From contig JAFKAC010000014.1 of assembly GCA_025766275.1 (NCBI GenBank), positions 620,001 through 684,000 on the forward strand: a stretch of DNA of 64,000 nt. Direction: 5' to 3'. The stretch's first letter is position 1. Each line of letters starts with the position of its first letter. This document shows positions 52,897-64,000 of this stretch, one piece after another. The notes beneath the pieces are model-generated. The model was not told where the DNA came from. It searched no databases and worked only from the letters and a program-made list of their open reading frames with translations. The DNA is from Lactarius indigo (lineage: Eukaryota; Basidiomycota; Agaricomycetes; Russulales; Russulaceae). Made by a program: the position numbers and the translations under genes.

Positions 52897-55800
52897 TCAC
52901 CAAAAGTCTCGCACTGTCCACATGGATTGCTCATCACTGAGCCGCTCGAATACGTTGGCTCTTTCGAGCCGATAGATGCAGTCCATCTTGTCGTCCTTTG
53001 CCACCAGTTGCATCATCTGGAGTTGATGAATGCAGGTGGCGAGGCGCTCCTCCTCGTCCGCGGCGGCCCGATAGTGCGTCACCTCCGCAGTCAGGGACTC
53101 GTCCCCTATGCGGTGCAGTGCGCGGTCCATGATTTTGTTGGATGCGAGGATGACCAAGTCCTCATGGGCAATGTGGGCGCATCCCACAGCTGACAGCATC
53201 GGATGGGCATAGAGGAGTTTGCCATAAAGATGGGGGGATCCAGGAATGAGCCCCAGCACAAATGGATTCGCACCTCCGACTATCTGGATATGGCTGGCAT
53301 TCCTTTCTATGCTGTCGGGCCCAGTGATGGGGAAGTGAACATAATGGGGCTGTCGATTCGCCTGGAACCCTTCAGGTGCAAGGACCTGTGCAGGGTCGTC
53401 ATCGTGCGTGATGGGGGTGTGAAGTGCGACGCCGGGCAGTCGCACACGTCCTCGAGACATGGGGGTTCCGTTGGTGTGGACAAGCCACGGGGTGATTCAG
53501 GAATCAGTAGGGTGGCTGTGCGTTCGAAGGAGGGGGTGTCTGACCGGGTAATAATCTCCGTCCTCATGGTGAGCTTTGTTGTCAGGGAATGAAGCCTGCG
53601 CTGCCGCAGCTCGCTCAATCTCTTCTGCGCTAAGCGCAACTGTTTGTCCGCCCAGTCCTTCGCTAACCTCCACCAATCCTCCGCTGCTTCTAACTCCTGT
53701 TGGGTCTTCGAGGGGGCATTCGGCAGGGAGAATTCCCCTTGTGCCAATGAGGTCGTCACCCAGGGGGATGACCGCGATGGGCTCGTGATTGCTGTCATCG
53801 TCTCGGAAGATGTGAGCGATGGCATGCTGCTTGTCGTTGGGCTGGCAAGTCGGGTCAGGGAACCTCTGTAGGACGTTAGCCCATTCTTGAGCGGTGATAT
53901 GCCCCAGTCGTATGTTTGCAGGTGTGTACGGAGTGAGCTGGACCAGCTGAACCACGGTTTCTTCGTCGTTTTCAATGAGGTTGGCAGCGTCTTGTGCGAC
54001 TTAGTCGAGGAGGATCGCCGTGGTGACATGTCTGAAAGGGGAAGTGGGCATGGAAGTGCGAGAGGATTGAATGTAGGAGGGATACTCTCCCTGATTGCTC
54101 GTGAGTGAGCTTTTAAGATGTCACACGGCCGTCCAGCCCGCTTGATATTCCTTTATTGCTTCCGGGGCGAATACGTCGTTCTTATCGACCCACTGATTCT
54201 CCAAGTCAGGATACCCCTTCCATTTGACGAGGTATTGCAATTTCTTTCTTCTGCCGAAATGCCGGGAGTCCAGAATGGCCTTGACTTCGTACTCCTCTTC
54301 GCCCTCCACAAGATCCGGTGGTGGACGTGGGAAGTTCTCACCATGGAAGGTCGTACTTTTGTACAGCGTGAGAAGATCGATGTGGAACACTGGATGGATG
54401 CTCCACTGCGTGGGAAGCTTGAGGCGATAGTTGTAAGGGGACATCACCTGGATCACTTTAAACAGCCTGTGGCGTTGCACCGCCAATTTTGCCATGGGCT
54501 GATTGGTTCGCAAATGTTTTCCTTCTAGCCATACTTGGTCACCGACTTGATAATGTGGCATATCCTTGTGTTTGATCCAACTATCTTGTGCCTTTTTGAT
54601 AAGGTCTTGGGCAAGCTGGCGTGCTTCCTTTAGCTGTGTCAGTCTGGTGATCATGTTCGGAATTGGGGATGGCTTATCCATCCAATCAGCTGTTGGGTTA
54701 TACCCCATCAGAAGCATGAATGGTGATTGCTTCGTGTGTTCGTGAGGCCAGTTGTTGTGAGCAAATTCCGCTATAGGGAGATATGTCGCCCAGTTGTCCT
54801 GGCGTTCGTTAGTCCAGAATCGCAGGTATTGTTCAAGCCATTGGTTGGTTCATTCAGACTGTCCGTCCGTGCATGGGTGATAGGCCGTTGATATATTTTG
54901 TTGAATACCCAGTATGCGGCATACTTCTCTTGTGAACTTGGAGGTGAACCAGGGATCGCGATCACTAATGATCTTACGCGGTAGTCCAAACCTTCTGAAC
55001 ACATGATTGACGTACAGGATAGCTGTGTCTTCTGCCGTGATTTCCTCGTTGCACAGGATAAATATGGACGCCTTGCTGCAGTCGTGGTCAGTAACGGTTA
55101 AGATACTGTCATACGACTGTGAGATTGGTAGTTTGGTGATGAAGTCCAGTGCAATGGTGTGGAAGGGAGGAGCGTCCGTTACTGCGGTAATTGGGTGTAG
55201 TGGTGCGCAGGTCGGTCTAGTATTGACCTTGTTCTGTTGACACTTCGCACATCCCATGACATACTTGTATACGTCCCAATGAATGCACAGCCACCAATAG
55301 TGTCGTTCTACAATTCGTTGTGTTCGGCTTATTCCAGGGTGTCCATGTACCAGAGGATCATGATGTTCTTGTATGATGGTTTGGTATGCCGTCATGGGTC
55401 CTGTAACTACCAGCCGTCTGTCCTTGTACCATTCTCCCTCTATTTTCTTGAGATGATGGGCATCAACCCAGCTCTTGATCATGGTGGGGTCTTGTGGTCG
55501 TCTCGGTTGTTGTAGCATGGGATGTATTTCCATCGCACGCGTGGCGTTAGCAGCTCGTATAAACACTTCCGGAGGTAGGACGACCACACCTTGGTTATCC
55601 TCCTCCCCTTGATCGTAGTCCGGCTGTCTTGACAGTGCATCTGCTCTGCCGTTGTTCTTTCCCTTGATGTGATGAATTTCGAAGTCGTACTCCATCAACT
55701 CGAGTACCTCTTGAGCGACTCTTTGACTAATCTTCTGCAGCGTCTTCCAATATTGTAGATTCAAGTGATCCAAGAATATCTTGATTTTTTGTGGAGAGCC

Positions 55801-56037
55801 CGCAAGTAGAGGTCGCCAGTGTCAAAGAGCTTTTACAATGGCGAGGAGTTCCAGGTTGTAGATGTTGTAATTGCGTTCTGCTTCGCTTAGCGTCGTGGAG
55901 TAATATCCTATCGGATGCTTGCGCCCATCACTTTTCTTTTGTAGGAGTACTGCACCTACTGCAAATCCAGAAGTGTCTACCTCCAGCTCGAATTGATCTT
56001 GTAGGTTCAGGTGTGCCAGTACCGGTTCCTCGGTGAC
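52897..56037 (-). pseudogene. Element B Pol, C-terminal half, decayed
   Basis: From the right: RNase H (VDTSGFAVGAVLLQ, AERNYNIYNLELL), integrase zinc region (HGHPGISRTQRIVERHYWW), integrase core (LDFITKLPISQSYDS), integrase C-terminus (GDQVWLEGKHLRTNQP), chromodomain (LQYLVKWKGYPDLENQW), acidic linker, the conserved post-chromodomain region (APEGFQANRQPHYVHFPI, YGK, coiled coil) and a stop at 52897. A TGA at 54850-54852 stands where element A has CGA in the SERTNQ motif. Further stops and frame changes occur near 54050-54120 and 55818. Confidence 0.9.
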
Positions 56038-56545
56038 TGTTACGCTCCACGGGCGTTAGTCCGACTTGGACTTAGAATAGGCGTAATTGACTTAGCGGAG
56101 ATAGGTGAATGGGGATTGCATGTCAACCCAACACAAGCTGAACAGGGGTGCTACTAGCACACGCTGCAGCAAAAGGATAAAAGAGAGGTATCCTTTGGTG
56201 GATATGAGTAGAGGCACACTTAGTCCGAGACTAAGGCAGGCAGAAGACGAATCAAGTGGTGGATTGAAGAAGACCAAGATGGAGACTCTTGGTCTTCCGA
56301 GTCGACTACTTATACAGATACGCGCGGGCTTTAAAGCGCCACTAGAACAGTGGGTAACCAGTAGCGTAACTAGCTCGAACCCTAGTACAGCTATCCTAGG
56401 AATGAGTCATACATGAGTCACAATCACATGCGAACTACTATGCTGACTGATACAATGTAAAGGTCCATGACTAATACTACTGTCAGACTGTAGTCATAAC
56501 CGGCCATGAGTCGCTTCAAACACGTAATGAGTCCATACCATAACA
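56038..56545 (-). repeat. Element C 3' LTR, 508 bp
   Basis: Starts TGTTACGCTCC and ends CATAACA. Same length as the LTRs at 47118 and 62339. On the minus strand it is preceded by CCTGAAAAGGGGGTGA (56546-56561), the polypurine tract. Confidence 0.92.
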
Positions 56546-56663
56546 TCACCCCCTTTTCAGGAGTGAGGCCCACCTCACTAATCTGCCATCGATTCCTGTC
56601 TCATCCTTTCCGCTTCATCTTCCATCCTTGCCAGTATGTTAGCCCTTTCAAGACGATAAAGAC

Positions 56664-57474
56664 TGTTACGGTTTCACCCCCCTGACCTCGGCAAACGGCG
56701 ATACAACGGATGCAATCACACGAAGAAGAAGAAGATGACGAAGAAAAGGCTGAGACAAGCCATAAACCAAGAGATAGGTGCCCCAGCCCGCGATTCCATT
56801 GGACCTTCTGCAATGATAAGCAGAATTGTAGGTTCCATCGACCCGGGTAAAACAACATCCAAATTGCCCGTCACGTGACCCCGGCATGTGACCTGGCTAG
56901 AATGCACCGGAAGAGTCCAGATGAGCTTGTGCCTGGCTGACTGATGTTTGGTACCTGATGACTGATACTGGTTGCGAAATGACTCATAGACGATTACGCT
57001 GTTACAATAAGGATGACTGATATCCCGTTCTGATTGGTTGACTGACTGTATGCTGACTGATGATTACACATTCCCGATGACACTCTTACTGTACGATTAT
57101 TCACCCTAGAACCATTGTATTAGGGTTTCTGAGTTCAAATCCTACGATAGCTAGGGTATAAGTAGGGTAGCTTGTATCCCCGGTTCCCTAGCTTGAGATC
57201 TTGTGGAATTGTACCTGCTGTTTGCGGTTTTCCCTCTATCTTTTGAGCTGGGCTGTTTGCCACCCCCCTTGGGCTGTCTGCTCATTCCCCTTTCTCCTTT
57301 TATCTGCCATTCTCTGCCTCTCAGTACTTCTGTCTGATAGAAGGCTGCTAGTATTCTTGTTGACTAGGGACGCCTTGGCTGTATTTGCCTCCCCGTAAGT
57401 TGGCTGACGACTTGGGGCATCGTACACCCGCAGAACTGTCCAAGTCGGACACTACGTTTGGTACAAACGTAACA
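56664..57474 (+). mobile_element. Solo LTR family F, TSD AAGAC
   Basis: 811 bp, with AAGAC at 56659-56663 and 57475-57479. It lies within the coiled-coil end of element C Pol; removing it with one AAGAC restores the order seen in element D. Confidence 0.97.
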
Positions 57475-58509
57475 AAGACTGTCCTTCTTGTCCTCTGCCA
57501 CCATCTGCCTGTCCAGCTGCAGCTGCCGAATCCGCTTCTCCAATTGGTCTTTGGTGAAGGCGAACTGCTGGAATCGGCGTAGTTCCTGGGTGAGAGTGAC
57601 ATCCCCAATGCGCATTAGTAGTAGGTCAGTGGGGTGTCAGTCACGGAGCATAAAATACTCCTCATGGGGAATGAAGGTGCAATTATTTTTTGGAAGGTGA
57701 GGGGTGGCGTAGAGGGGTTTTCCATAGAGGAAACCTGATCCCGGAACTAATCCGAGTATGAAGGGGTCTCCTCCTCGGATAACCTGTACGTGGGACGCTT
57801 GTACCATCGGTCCGTTGGGGAGTTTGATCAGGAACGGAATGTAATTGGATCCTCGATTGGTCCAGAACCCTTCAGGGACAACGGCCCTGGTTGCTGGGTC
57901 TCGTTCACCCATTGGTGTATAACGAGCCACTTGTGCCATGGCGACTCGTCCTCTGTGTAGAGGGTTCCCACTTGCATTGACAAGGAAGGGAGTGGCGGCT
58001 GGATCTTCAGTGTAGAATTCATGGTTAAGGAATGCGTGCCTGATGGGGTAGTGGTCTCCAAGTTCATCTTCATCCTCATCTTCGTCCAATACTCCCTCCT
58101 CTCCTTCATCATTCAGCATCGGCAGGAGGCAATATGCAGTTGCTCCTGCTGCCACTGCGCTGCTGTCTCCTTCCATTCTTGTTCGTACTTCTGCATGGCA
58201 TTGGGCGGTTTCACTGTGCGGGACAGCTGCTTGAAGCCGAAAGAGCTTGTCTTCGGTGAGGAAGACTTTGGGCTCACCAGTGTTGGGGTTGGTAAGGGCG
58301 TAGATTGGCGGTGGAGGTGTTGGTTGAGCTGCTGCTGAATCGTCGCTGAGAGTTCCCTGTATGGGCATAGGGAATCGTTGCAGTGTCTGCTGCAGTTCTT
58401 CAGCAGTGATAGGCCCGTCGTCCTCATGCTGCATGGCGGGACCTTCTGTGGTTGCAGCTCTAATGGCTGTGGTGTCATTGGCAGAGTCGGGGTTAACAAG
58501 CGTGGTGGC

Positions 58510-59320
58510 TGTTACGTTTGTACCGAACGTAGTGTCCGACTTGGACGGTTCTGCGGGTGTACAATGCCCCAAGTCGTCAGCCAACTTACGGGGAGGCAAA
58601 TACAGCCAAGGCGTCCCTAGTCAACAAGAATACTAGCAGCCTTCTATCAGACAGAAATGCTGAGAGGCGGAGAATGGCAGATAAAAGGAGAAAGGGGAAT
58701 GAGCAGACAGCCCAAGGGGGGTGGCAAACAGCCCAGCTCAAAAGATAGAGGGAAAACCGCAAACAGCAGGTACAATTCCACAAGATCTCAAGCTAGGGAA
58801 CCGGGGATACAAGCTACCCTACTTATACCCTAGCTATCATAGGATTTGAACTCAGAAACTCTAATACAATGGTTCTAGGGTGAATAATCGTACAGTAAGA
58901 GTGTCATCGGGAATGTGTAATCATCAGTCAGCATACAGTCAGTCAACCAATCAGAACGGGATATCAGTCATCCTTATTGTAACAGCGTAATCGTCTATGA
59001 GTCATTTCGCAACCAGTATCAGTCATCAGGTACCAAACATCAGTCAGCCAGGCACAAGCTCATCTGGACTCTTCCGGTGCATTCTAGCCAGGTCACATGC
59101 CGGGGTCACATGACGGGCGATTTGGATGTTGTTTTACTCAGGTCGATGGAACCTACAATTCTGCTTATCATTGCAGAAGGTCCAGTGGAATCGCGGGCCA
59201 GGGCACCTATCTCTTGGTTTGTGGCTTGTCTCAGCCTTTTCTTCGTCATCTTCTTCTTCTTCGTGTGATTGCATCCGTTGTATCGCCGTTTGCCGAGGTC
59301 GGGGGGGTGAAACCATAACA
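58510..59320 (-). mobile_element. Solo LTR family F, inverted, TSD GTGGC
   Basis: 811 bp in reverse orientation to the other two F copies. GTGGC at 58505-58509 and 59321-59325 forms a perfect target duplication. It lies in the linker between the chromodomain and the C-terminal region of element C. Confidence 0.97.
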
Positions 59321-61358
59321 GTGGCGGAGTCGTTGACAAGAGTGGAGAGGAGTGCGAGCTGGTCATTGTGTCGAGTAGAGGACATGGAAGAAGTGGGTGA
59401 TGGGGACTCATCATAGTGAGAGGTCATCCTTATATGTGTTTCCCTGTCGGGGTTGGAATGTTTGAATTCCCGAACGGCTTCATCGGCGAATACGTCATCC
59501 TTATCTATCCATTGATTATCCGAGTCCAGATAACCCTTCCATTTTACAAGATATTGGAGCCGACATCTTCTGCCAAATCGCCGAGAGTCCAGAATCTTCT
59601 CGACCTCGTATCCTTCTTCGTTATCGACCAAATCAGGTGGTGGGCACTGATAGTTGGGTCCATGCGTGGGTGTTTCACGATAAGGTGTGAGAAGATCTAT
59701 GTGGAAGACATCATGGATGCTCCACTGTGTGGGAAGTTCAAGGCGATAATTGACAGGGGACATCACCTGGATGACTTTAAATGGCCCATGTCGTTTGGCC
59801 GCGAGTTTCGCGGTTGGTTGGTGCGTATGTAGGTGGTGTCCCTCAAGCCACATGAGGTCTCCTTCCTTGAACTTGGGTGTATCTTTGTGCTTGACCCACA
59901 ACTTCTGTGCCCTGAGCATGCATGAGAATGCACGCTGTCATGCTTGTTTAAATTGGTCAAGTCTCAGGGACACCTGTGGAATGGGGGAAGGTCTATCGGT
60001 CTAATCAGTGCGGGGGTTGAACCCTGATAAGAGGAAAAATGGGGACTCTCGCGTGGTCTCATTGGGCCAGTTATTATGCGTGAATTCTGCCATGGGTAGA
60101 TAACGGACCCAGTCATCTTGTCGTTCGTTTACCCAGAAGCGGAGGTATTGTTCCAGCCACTGATTTGTTCGTTCTGATTGGCCGTCGGTCCTGGGGTGAT
60201 ACGCAGTCGAGATATTCTGGCTGATGCCAAGAATTTTGCATATCTCCCGCATAAACTTGGATGTGAAACAGGGATCTCGATCACTGATAACACACGAGGG
60301 GAGTCCGAATTGTGGGAAGACATGAGAAACGTACAGGGCAGCCGTGCCTTCGGCAGTTATCTCTTCATTGCAGGGAATGAAGACGGTGGCTTTGGTACAA
60401 TCATGGTCTGTTACTGTTAGAATAGAGTCGTAACCATGAGAGATGGGGAGTTTAGTGATAAAGTCCACTGCAATAGTCTCGAACAGCAGGGCTTCCGGTT
60501 TGGGGTAAATGGGCTGTAGAGGCGCCCTAATAGGGTGGAGGTTGACTTTGTGTCACTGGCACTCTGCACAGCCTTTGACATAGTCTTGAACGTTGTTTTT
60601 CATCTGCGGCCACCAATAATGTCGTTCAGTAAGTTGGAGAGTGCGTTTGATGCCAGGGTGACCGTAGACAGGGGAGTTGTGGTGAGCCGCAATGATGGTA
60701 CGTTTGTTATGGATACCGCTGGTAACCACTTGGCGTCCATCCTTATACCATGTTCCTTCGATGTCTTTTAGCTTGTGAGCGTCAACCCAATGTTTCAACT
60801 TAGCTGTGTCTTGTTCGTAAATGGGGTGTTCCAGGGTCATTTCCACTGGTAGGATCTCAGGTCTCCAGTGTGGGTGTTGTGGTTCTTCCAGCGTGGTCAC
60901 GCGTGCAAAGACACTCTCCGGCAATACCGTTATTCCTTCGTTGTTGTTTTCTCCTTGATCATAATCTGGCCTTTGTGATAAGGCATTGGCGCATCCATTG
61001 GAGGTTCCCTTGATGTGGTGAATTTCGAAGTCATATTTGGAGAGTTCGAGCACTTCCCTGGCTACGCGCCTGCTAATCTTCTGCGGTGACTTCCAATACT
61101 GTAGATTGAGATGATCGGAAAATACTTCAATTTTGTGGGGAGAGCCCACTAAAAGGGGTCTCCAATGGCAGAAGGCTTTAATGATTGCCAGGAGTTCAAG
61201 GTCGTAGATATCATAGTTTCTCTCAGCTTCGTTGAGGGTGGATGAGTAGTAGCCAATAGGATGTTGTTTACCATCTGCTTTTCATTGAAGGAGGACTGCC
61301 CCCGTTGTGAAGCCGGACGCGTCAACTTCCAACTTGAATTGTTGGGTAAGGTCCGGGT

Positions 61359-62131
61359 TGTCACAGACGCTCTATTTTTGCCTTATTTTTCCATATTTTT
61401 ATGGATTTATTTGGTAGAGATACGAGACTCCAACGTTGAGTCAAACATCCAAGTCCTTATCATTAGATATGATAAGATGGTTAGTCACGTGGCGCCAACA
61501 TGTGCACCCACAAAGCACGTGACCCTGGGATAGTGACTTCCCTAATAGGAGTTACCTTTCTAGGTCACTTTCCTCATTAGTACAGCAGTTTCTCATTGGA
61601 CGATAAGCAGGGAAGGTTCTAGATAGTTCTAGACTACGTTGTTATAGGCTTGTGACTCATAGATAAGGATACGTCATTGTTCTGTCAGCGTTAATGACTG
61701 TGCATCAGTCAGCACAATAGATAACGCTATTATTAGACACGACGCGCCAGCGTCTGACTCATTACTATTACACATACCTTTAGTAACAAGGTTCCGTAGT
61801 AATTCGAACTCAGCCGCAGCATAGTATATAAACCCTCATGTAGCGTCCTGAGTGGAACCAACTTGTCCTCTTGGTTCTCCACTCAGGTGCGTATTCCTTT
61901 GTACTTCCCTTACCTCTCCAATGTTAACTTGTCCTCTTGGTTCTCCACTCAGCGTGCCACAGTGTGATCACCTGACATAGCACCTTGTATAAAGGTGTCA
62001 AGCGTGTCTACTCTCCACTGTGACTGTACGTTTGGCGCGTGACTTGTCTCCGCGCTAGGCTTGAGTGTGTACTAGTTCAGTTCACTTACTCTTTGCTTGG
62101 TCTAGTTGTCGCGATAAGTCATACCGCTACA
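61359..62131 (+). mobile_element. Solo LTR of the gypsy-1 family, TSD CGGGT
   Basis: 773 bp, TGTCACAGAC...CCGCTACA, flanked by CGGGT at 61354-61358 and 62132-62136. It is inserted in the RNase H region of element C in the opposite orientation. Confidence 0.96.
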
Positions 62132-62338
62132 CGGGTGTGCGAGAACAGGTTTGCTAGTGACAAGGGTTTTGAGATTTTGGAATGCTTTTTCTTCTTCAGT
62201 TCCCCAGTGCCATTCCGCATCTTTGCATGTGAGTTTGTTGAGAGGTCGTGCTTTGGTTGCAAATCCTTGTATGAAGGGTCGGTAAAAATTGCAAAAGCCA
62301 AGGAAAGAGCGGACGTCCTTAACTTTGGTTGGTGTAGG

Positions 62339-62846
62339 TGTTACGCTCCACCGGCGTCAGTCCGACTTGGACTCTGAGATAGGTGTAATCGACTTAGCGA
62401 AGATAAGTGAATGGGGACCACATGTCAACCCAACACAAGCTGAACAGGGGCACTACTGGCTCATGCTGCAGCGAAAGGAAAAGAGTAGTATCCCTTGGTG
62501 GATACAAGCAGAGGCACTCTTAGTCGAAGACTAAGGCAGACAAAAGGCGAATCAAATGGTGGATTGAAGAAGACCAAGATGGGGACTCTTGGTCTTCCGA
62601 GTCGACTACTTATACAGATACACGCGGGCTTTAAAGCGCCACTGGAATAGTACGTAACCAATAGTGTAACTAGCTCGAACCCTAGTACAGCTATCCTAGG
62701 AATGAGTCATACATGAGTCGCAATCACATGCGAACTACTATGCTGACTGATGCGATGTAAGAGTCTATGACTAATACTAATACCGGACCGTAGTCATAAC
62801 TGGTCATGAGTTGTGTGTAATGAGTCATCAAGTTCGTATCGTAACA
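62339..62846 (-). repeat. Element D 3' LTR, 508 bp
   Basis: Starts TGTTACGCTCC and ends CGTAACA. Same family as 47118-47625 and 56038-56545. It contains the AAGACCAAGATGG dyad at the predicted transcript start near 62570-62600. Confidence 0.93.
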
Positions 62847-62878
62847 TCACCCCCTTTTCAGGAGTGAGGCCCACCTCA

Positions 62879-64000
62879 CTAATCCGCTACCGATTCTTGC
62901 CTCATCCGCTCTGCTTCATCCTCCATCCTTGTTAATATGTTCACACGCTCCAATCGATAGAGACTGTCCTTTTTGTCCACAGTCACCATTTCCTTCTCCA
63001 TCTGCAACTGCCGAATCCGCCTCTCCAGTTGGTCTTCGGCAAAGGCGAACTGCCGGAACCGGTGCAGCTCTTGAGTAAGGGTGACATCCCCAATGCACAT
63101 GAGCAGCAGGTCTGTGGGGTGTCGATCGTGGAGCATGAAATACTCCTCATGTGGGATGAAGGCGCGGTTGTTCTTTGGGAGGTGAGGAGTGGCGTAGAGG
63201 GGTTTACCATAAAGGAAACCAGACCCCGGAGCTAATCCGAGAATGAAGGGGTCTCCTCCTCGGATAACCTGTACGTGGGATGCTTGTACCATCGGTCCGT
63301 TGGGGAGTTTGATCAGGAACGGAATGTAATTGGATCCTCGATTGACCCAGAACCCTTCAGGGACAACGGCCCTGGTTGCTGGGTCTTGTTCCCCCATTGG
63401 TGTATAACGAGCCGCTTGTGCCACGGTGACTCGTCCTCGGTGTAAAGGCCCCCCCGCTGCGTCGACGAGGTAGGGAGTGGCAGCTGGATCTTCAGCATAG
63501 AATTCATGGTTAAGGAATGCGTGCCTGATGGGGTAATGGTCTCTAAGCTCGTCTTCATCCTCATCTTCGTCCAATACTCCCTCCACTCCTTCATCATTCG
63601 GCGTCGGCAGGCGGTGATATGCAGTTGCTCCCGCTGCCACCGCGCCGCCGTCTCCTTCCATTCCTGTTCGTATTTCTGCATGGCGTTGGGCGGTTTCACC
63701 GCGCGGGACAGCTGCTTGAAGCCGAAAGAGCTCGTCTTCTGTGAGGAAGACTTTGGGCTCACCGGTGTCGGGGTTTGTGAGGGCATACATTGGCAGAGGT
63801 GCTGGTTGAGTTGTTGTTGGATCGTCGTCGAGAGTTCCCTGTATGGGCACAGGGAATCATTGCAATGTCTGGTGCAGTTCTTCACTAGTGATAGGGCCGT
63901 CTTCCTCATGCTGCACAGTGGTACGGCTTCTGGTGACAGCTCCATTGGCTGCGGCGTCGTTGGAGGAGTCAGGGTTGACAAGTGTGGCGGAGGAGTCGTT
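62879..64000 (-). pseudogene. Element D Pol C-terminal region, partial
   Basis: The conserved post-chromodomain region and final coiled coil are open from 63856 to the stop at 62879: DEDEDEDELRDHYPIRHAFL, PLHRGRV, PEGFWVNRGSNYIPF, GGDPFILGLAPGSGFLYGK, DQLERRIRQLQMEKEM and DSLYRLERVNIL. A TGA at 63857-63859 stands where element C has CGA (LQRFP). Upstream sequence continues to the window edge in the same frame. Together with A, B and C it shows that this extension belongs to Pol in the whole group. Confidence 0.88.

Larger units (their letters stand above)
52419..56037 (-). mobile_element. Ty3/gypsy element B, interrupted by element C
   Basis: Minus-strand relative of A. Its 3' LTR is 52419-52866 (448 bp, TGTAACGCCA...CGTAACA), followed by polypurine tract CTGAAAAAGGGGTGG (minus) and pol read from the C-terminus upward. 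It breaks off inside RNase H at 56037, where the LTR of C begins. The left flank CTTAT lies in the older LTR; the matching right flank is outside the window. Confidence 0.9.
56038..62338 (-). mobile_element. Ty3/gypsy element C, carrying three solo LTRs and element D
   Basis: Begins with LTR 56038-56545 inside element B. Its internal region then runs rightwards from the Pol C-terminus to reverse transcriptase/RNase H at 62338, where element D begins. It is interrupted by solo LTRs at 56664-57474, 58510-59320 and 61359-62131. The remainder and the 5' LTR lie outside the window. The left flank is GTGAC. Confidence 0.9.
57475..62338 (-). pseudogene. Element C Pol, fragmented
   Basis: Segments: 62137-62338 reverse transcriptase/RNase H junction; 60553-61358 RNase H and integrase zinc region (SDHLNLQYWKSPQKISRRVA, HPGIKRTLQLTERHYWWPQM); 60001-60468 integrase core (MDFITKLPISHGYDSIL, TDGQSERTNQWLEQYLRFW); 59321-59919 integrase C-terminus and chromodomain (LQYLVKWKGYLDSDNQW); 57475-58509 post-chromodomain region (YPIRHAFLNHEFY, PEGFWTNRGSNYIPF, YGKPLYATPH). 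A TAG replaces the residue before DRP near 60001, and other stops are present. The overall order matches element A. Confidence 0.9.
62339..64000 (-). mobile_element. Ty3/gypsy element D, 3' end only
   Basis: LTR 62339-62846 (508 bp) followed by the polypurine tract and the Pol C-terminal region. The element leaves the window on the right. It sits in the reverse transcriptase/RNase H region of element C (left flank GTAGG). Confidence 0.92.

Overview
The window is transposon-dense DNA from a filamentous fungus, most likely a basidiomycete of the Agaricomycetes. The evidence is many 45-60 nt GT-AG introns, a KDZ transposase with a CxC2-type cysteine cluster, chromodomain-bearing Ty3/gypsy elements, a Ty1/copia element, a LINE ORF1, a PIF/Harbinger pair and a Tc1/IS630-like transposase. 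I found no ordinary host gene, rRNA or tRNA. All comparisons were made by eye, with no database search.

Layout. 1-5,430: right part of a gene-carrying mobile element. It holds an apparently intact 8-exon gene (1,657-3,671) between an 84-bp minisatellite and a 1.4-kb array of 32-bp hairpin units. 5,633-12,514: decayed minus-strand copia element. 12,785-14,736: ORF1-only LINE with a 13-bp target duplication. 15,137-17,430: an interrupted unknown gene and a gag-only LTR element fragment.

17,437-47,050: the main object. Two inverted termini of about 145 bp (110/120 bases identical over the part aligned) enclose a KDZ transposase gene (minus, 30,705 to 18,041) and four further multi-exon genes. 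Three later insertions sit inside: a Ty3/gypsy element (18,565-26,538), a solo LTR (27,893-28,703) and a nearly intact Ty3/gypsy element (32,462-40,293). Removing them leaves about 13.0 kb, which I read as one multi-gene KDZ transposon. The gene next to its right end is a paralogue of the intact gene at 1,657-3,671, so this gene appears to be a recurrent partner of such elements.

47,052-51,953: a truncated gypsy 5' end with LTR, a dead Tc1/IS630-like transposase and a decayed PIF/Harbinger pair. 51,954-64,000: a nest of Ty3/gypsy copies on the minus strand. Element B lies in an older LTR, C lies in B, and D lies in C; C also carries three solo LTRs, each with a perfect 5-bp target duplication.

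Two retroelement traits stand out. Two unrelated LTR families have a primer-binding site complementary to their own predicted mRNA 5' end, the Tf1/sushi self-priming arrangement. All the gypsy-A-like families carry a conserved domain of about 300-350 residues after the chromodomain of Pol. Many stop codons look like CGA to TGA changes, some confirmed against a paralogous copy here, which suggests CpG deamination.
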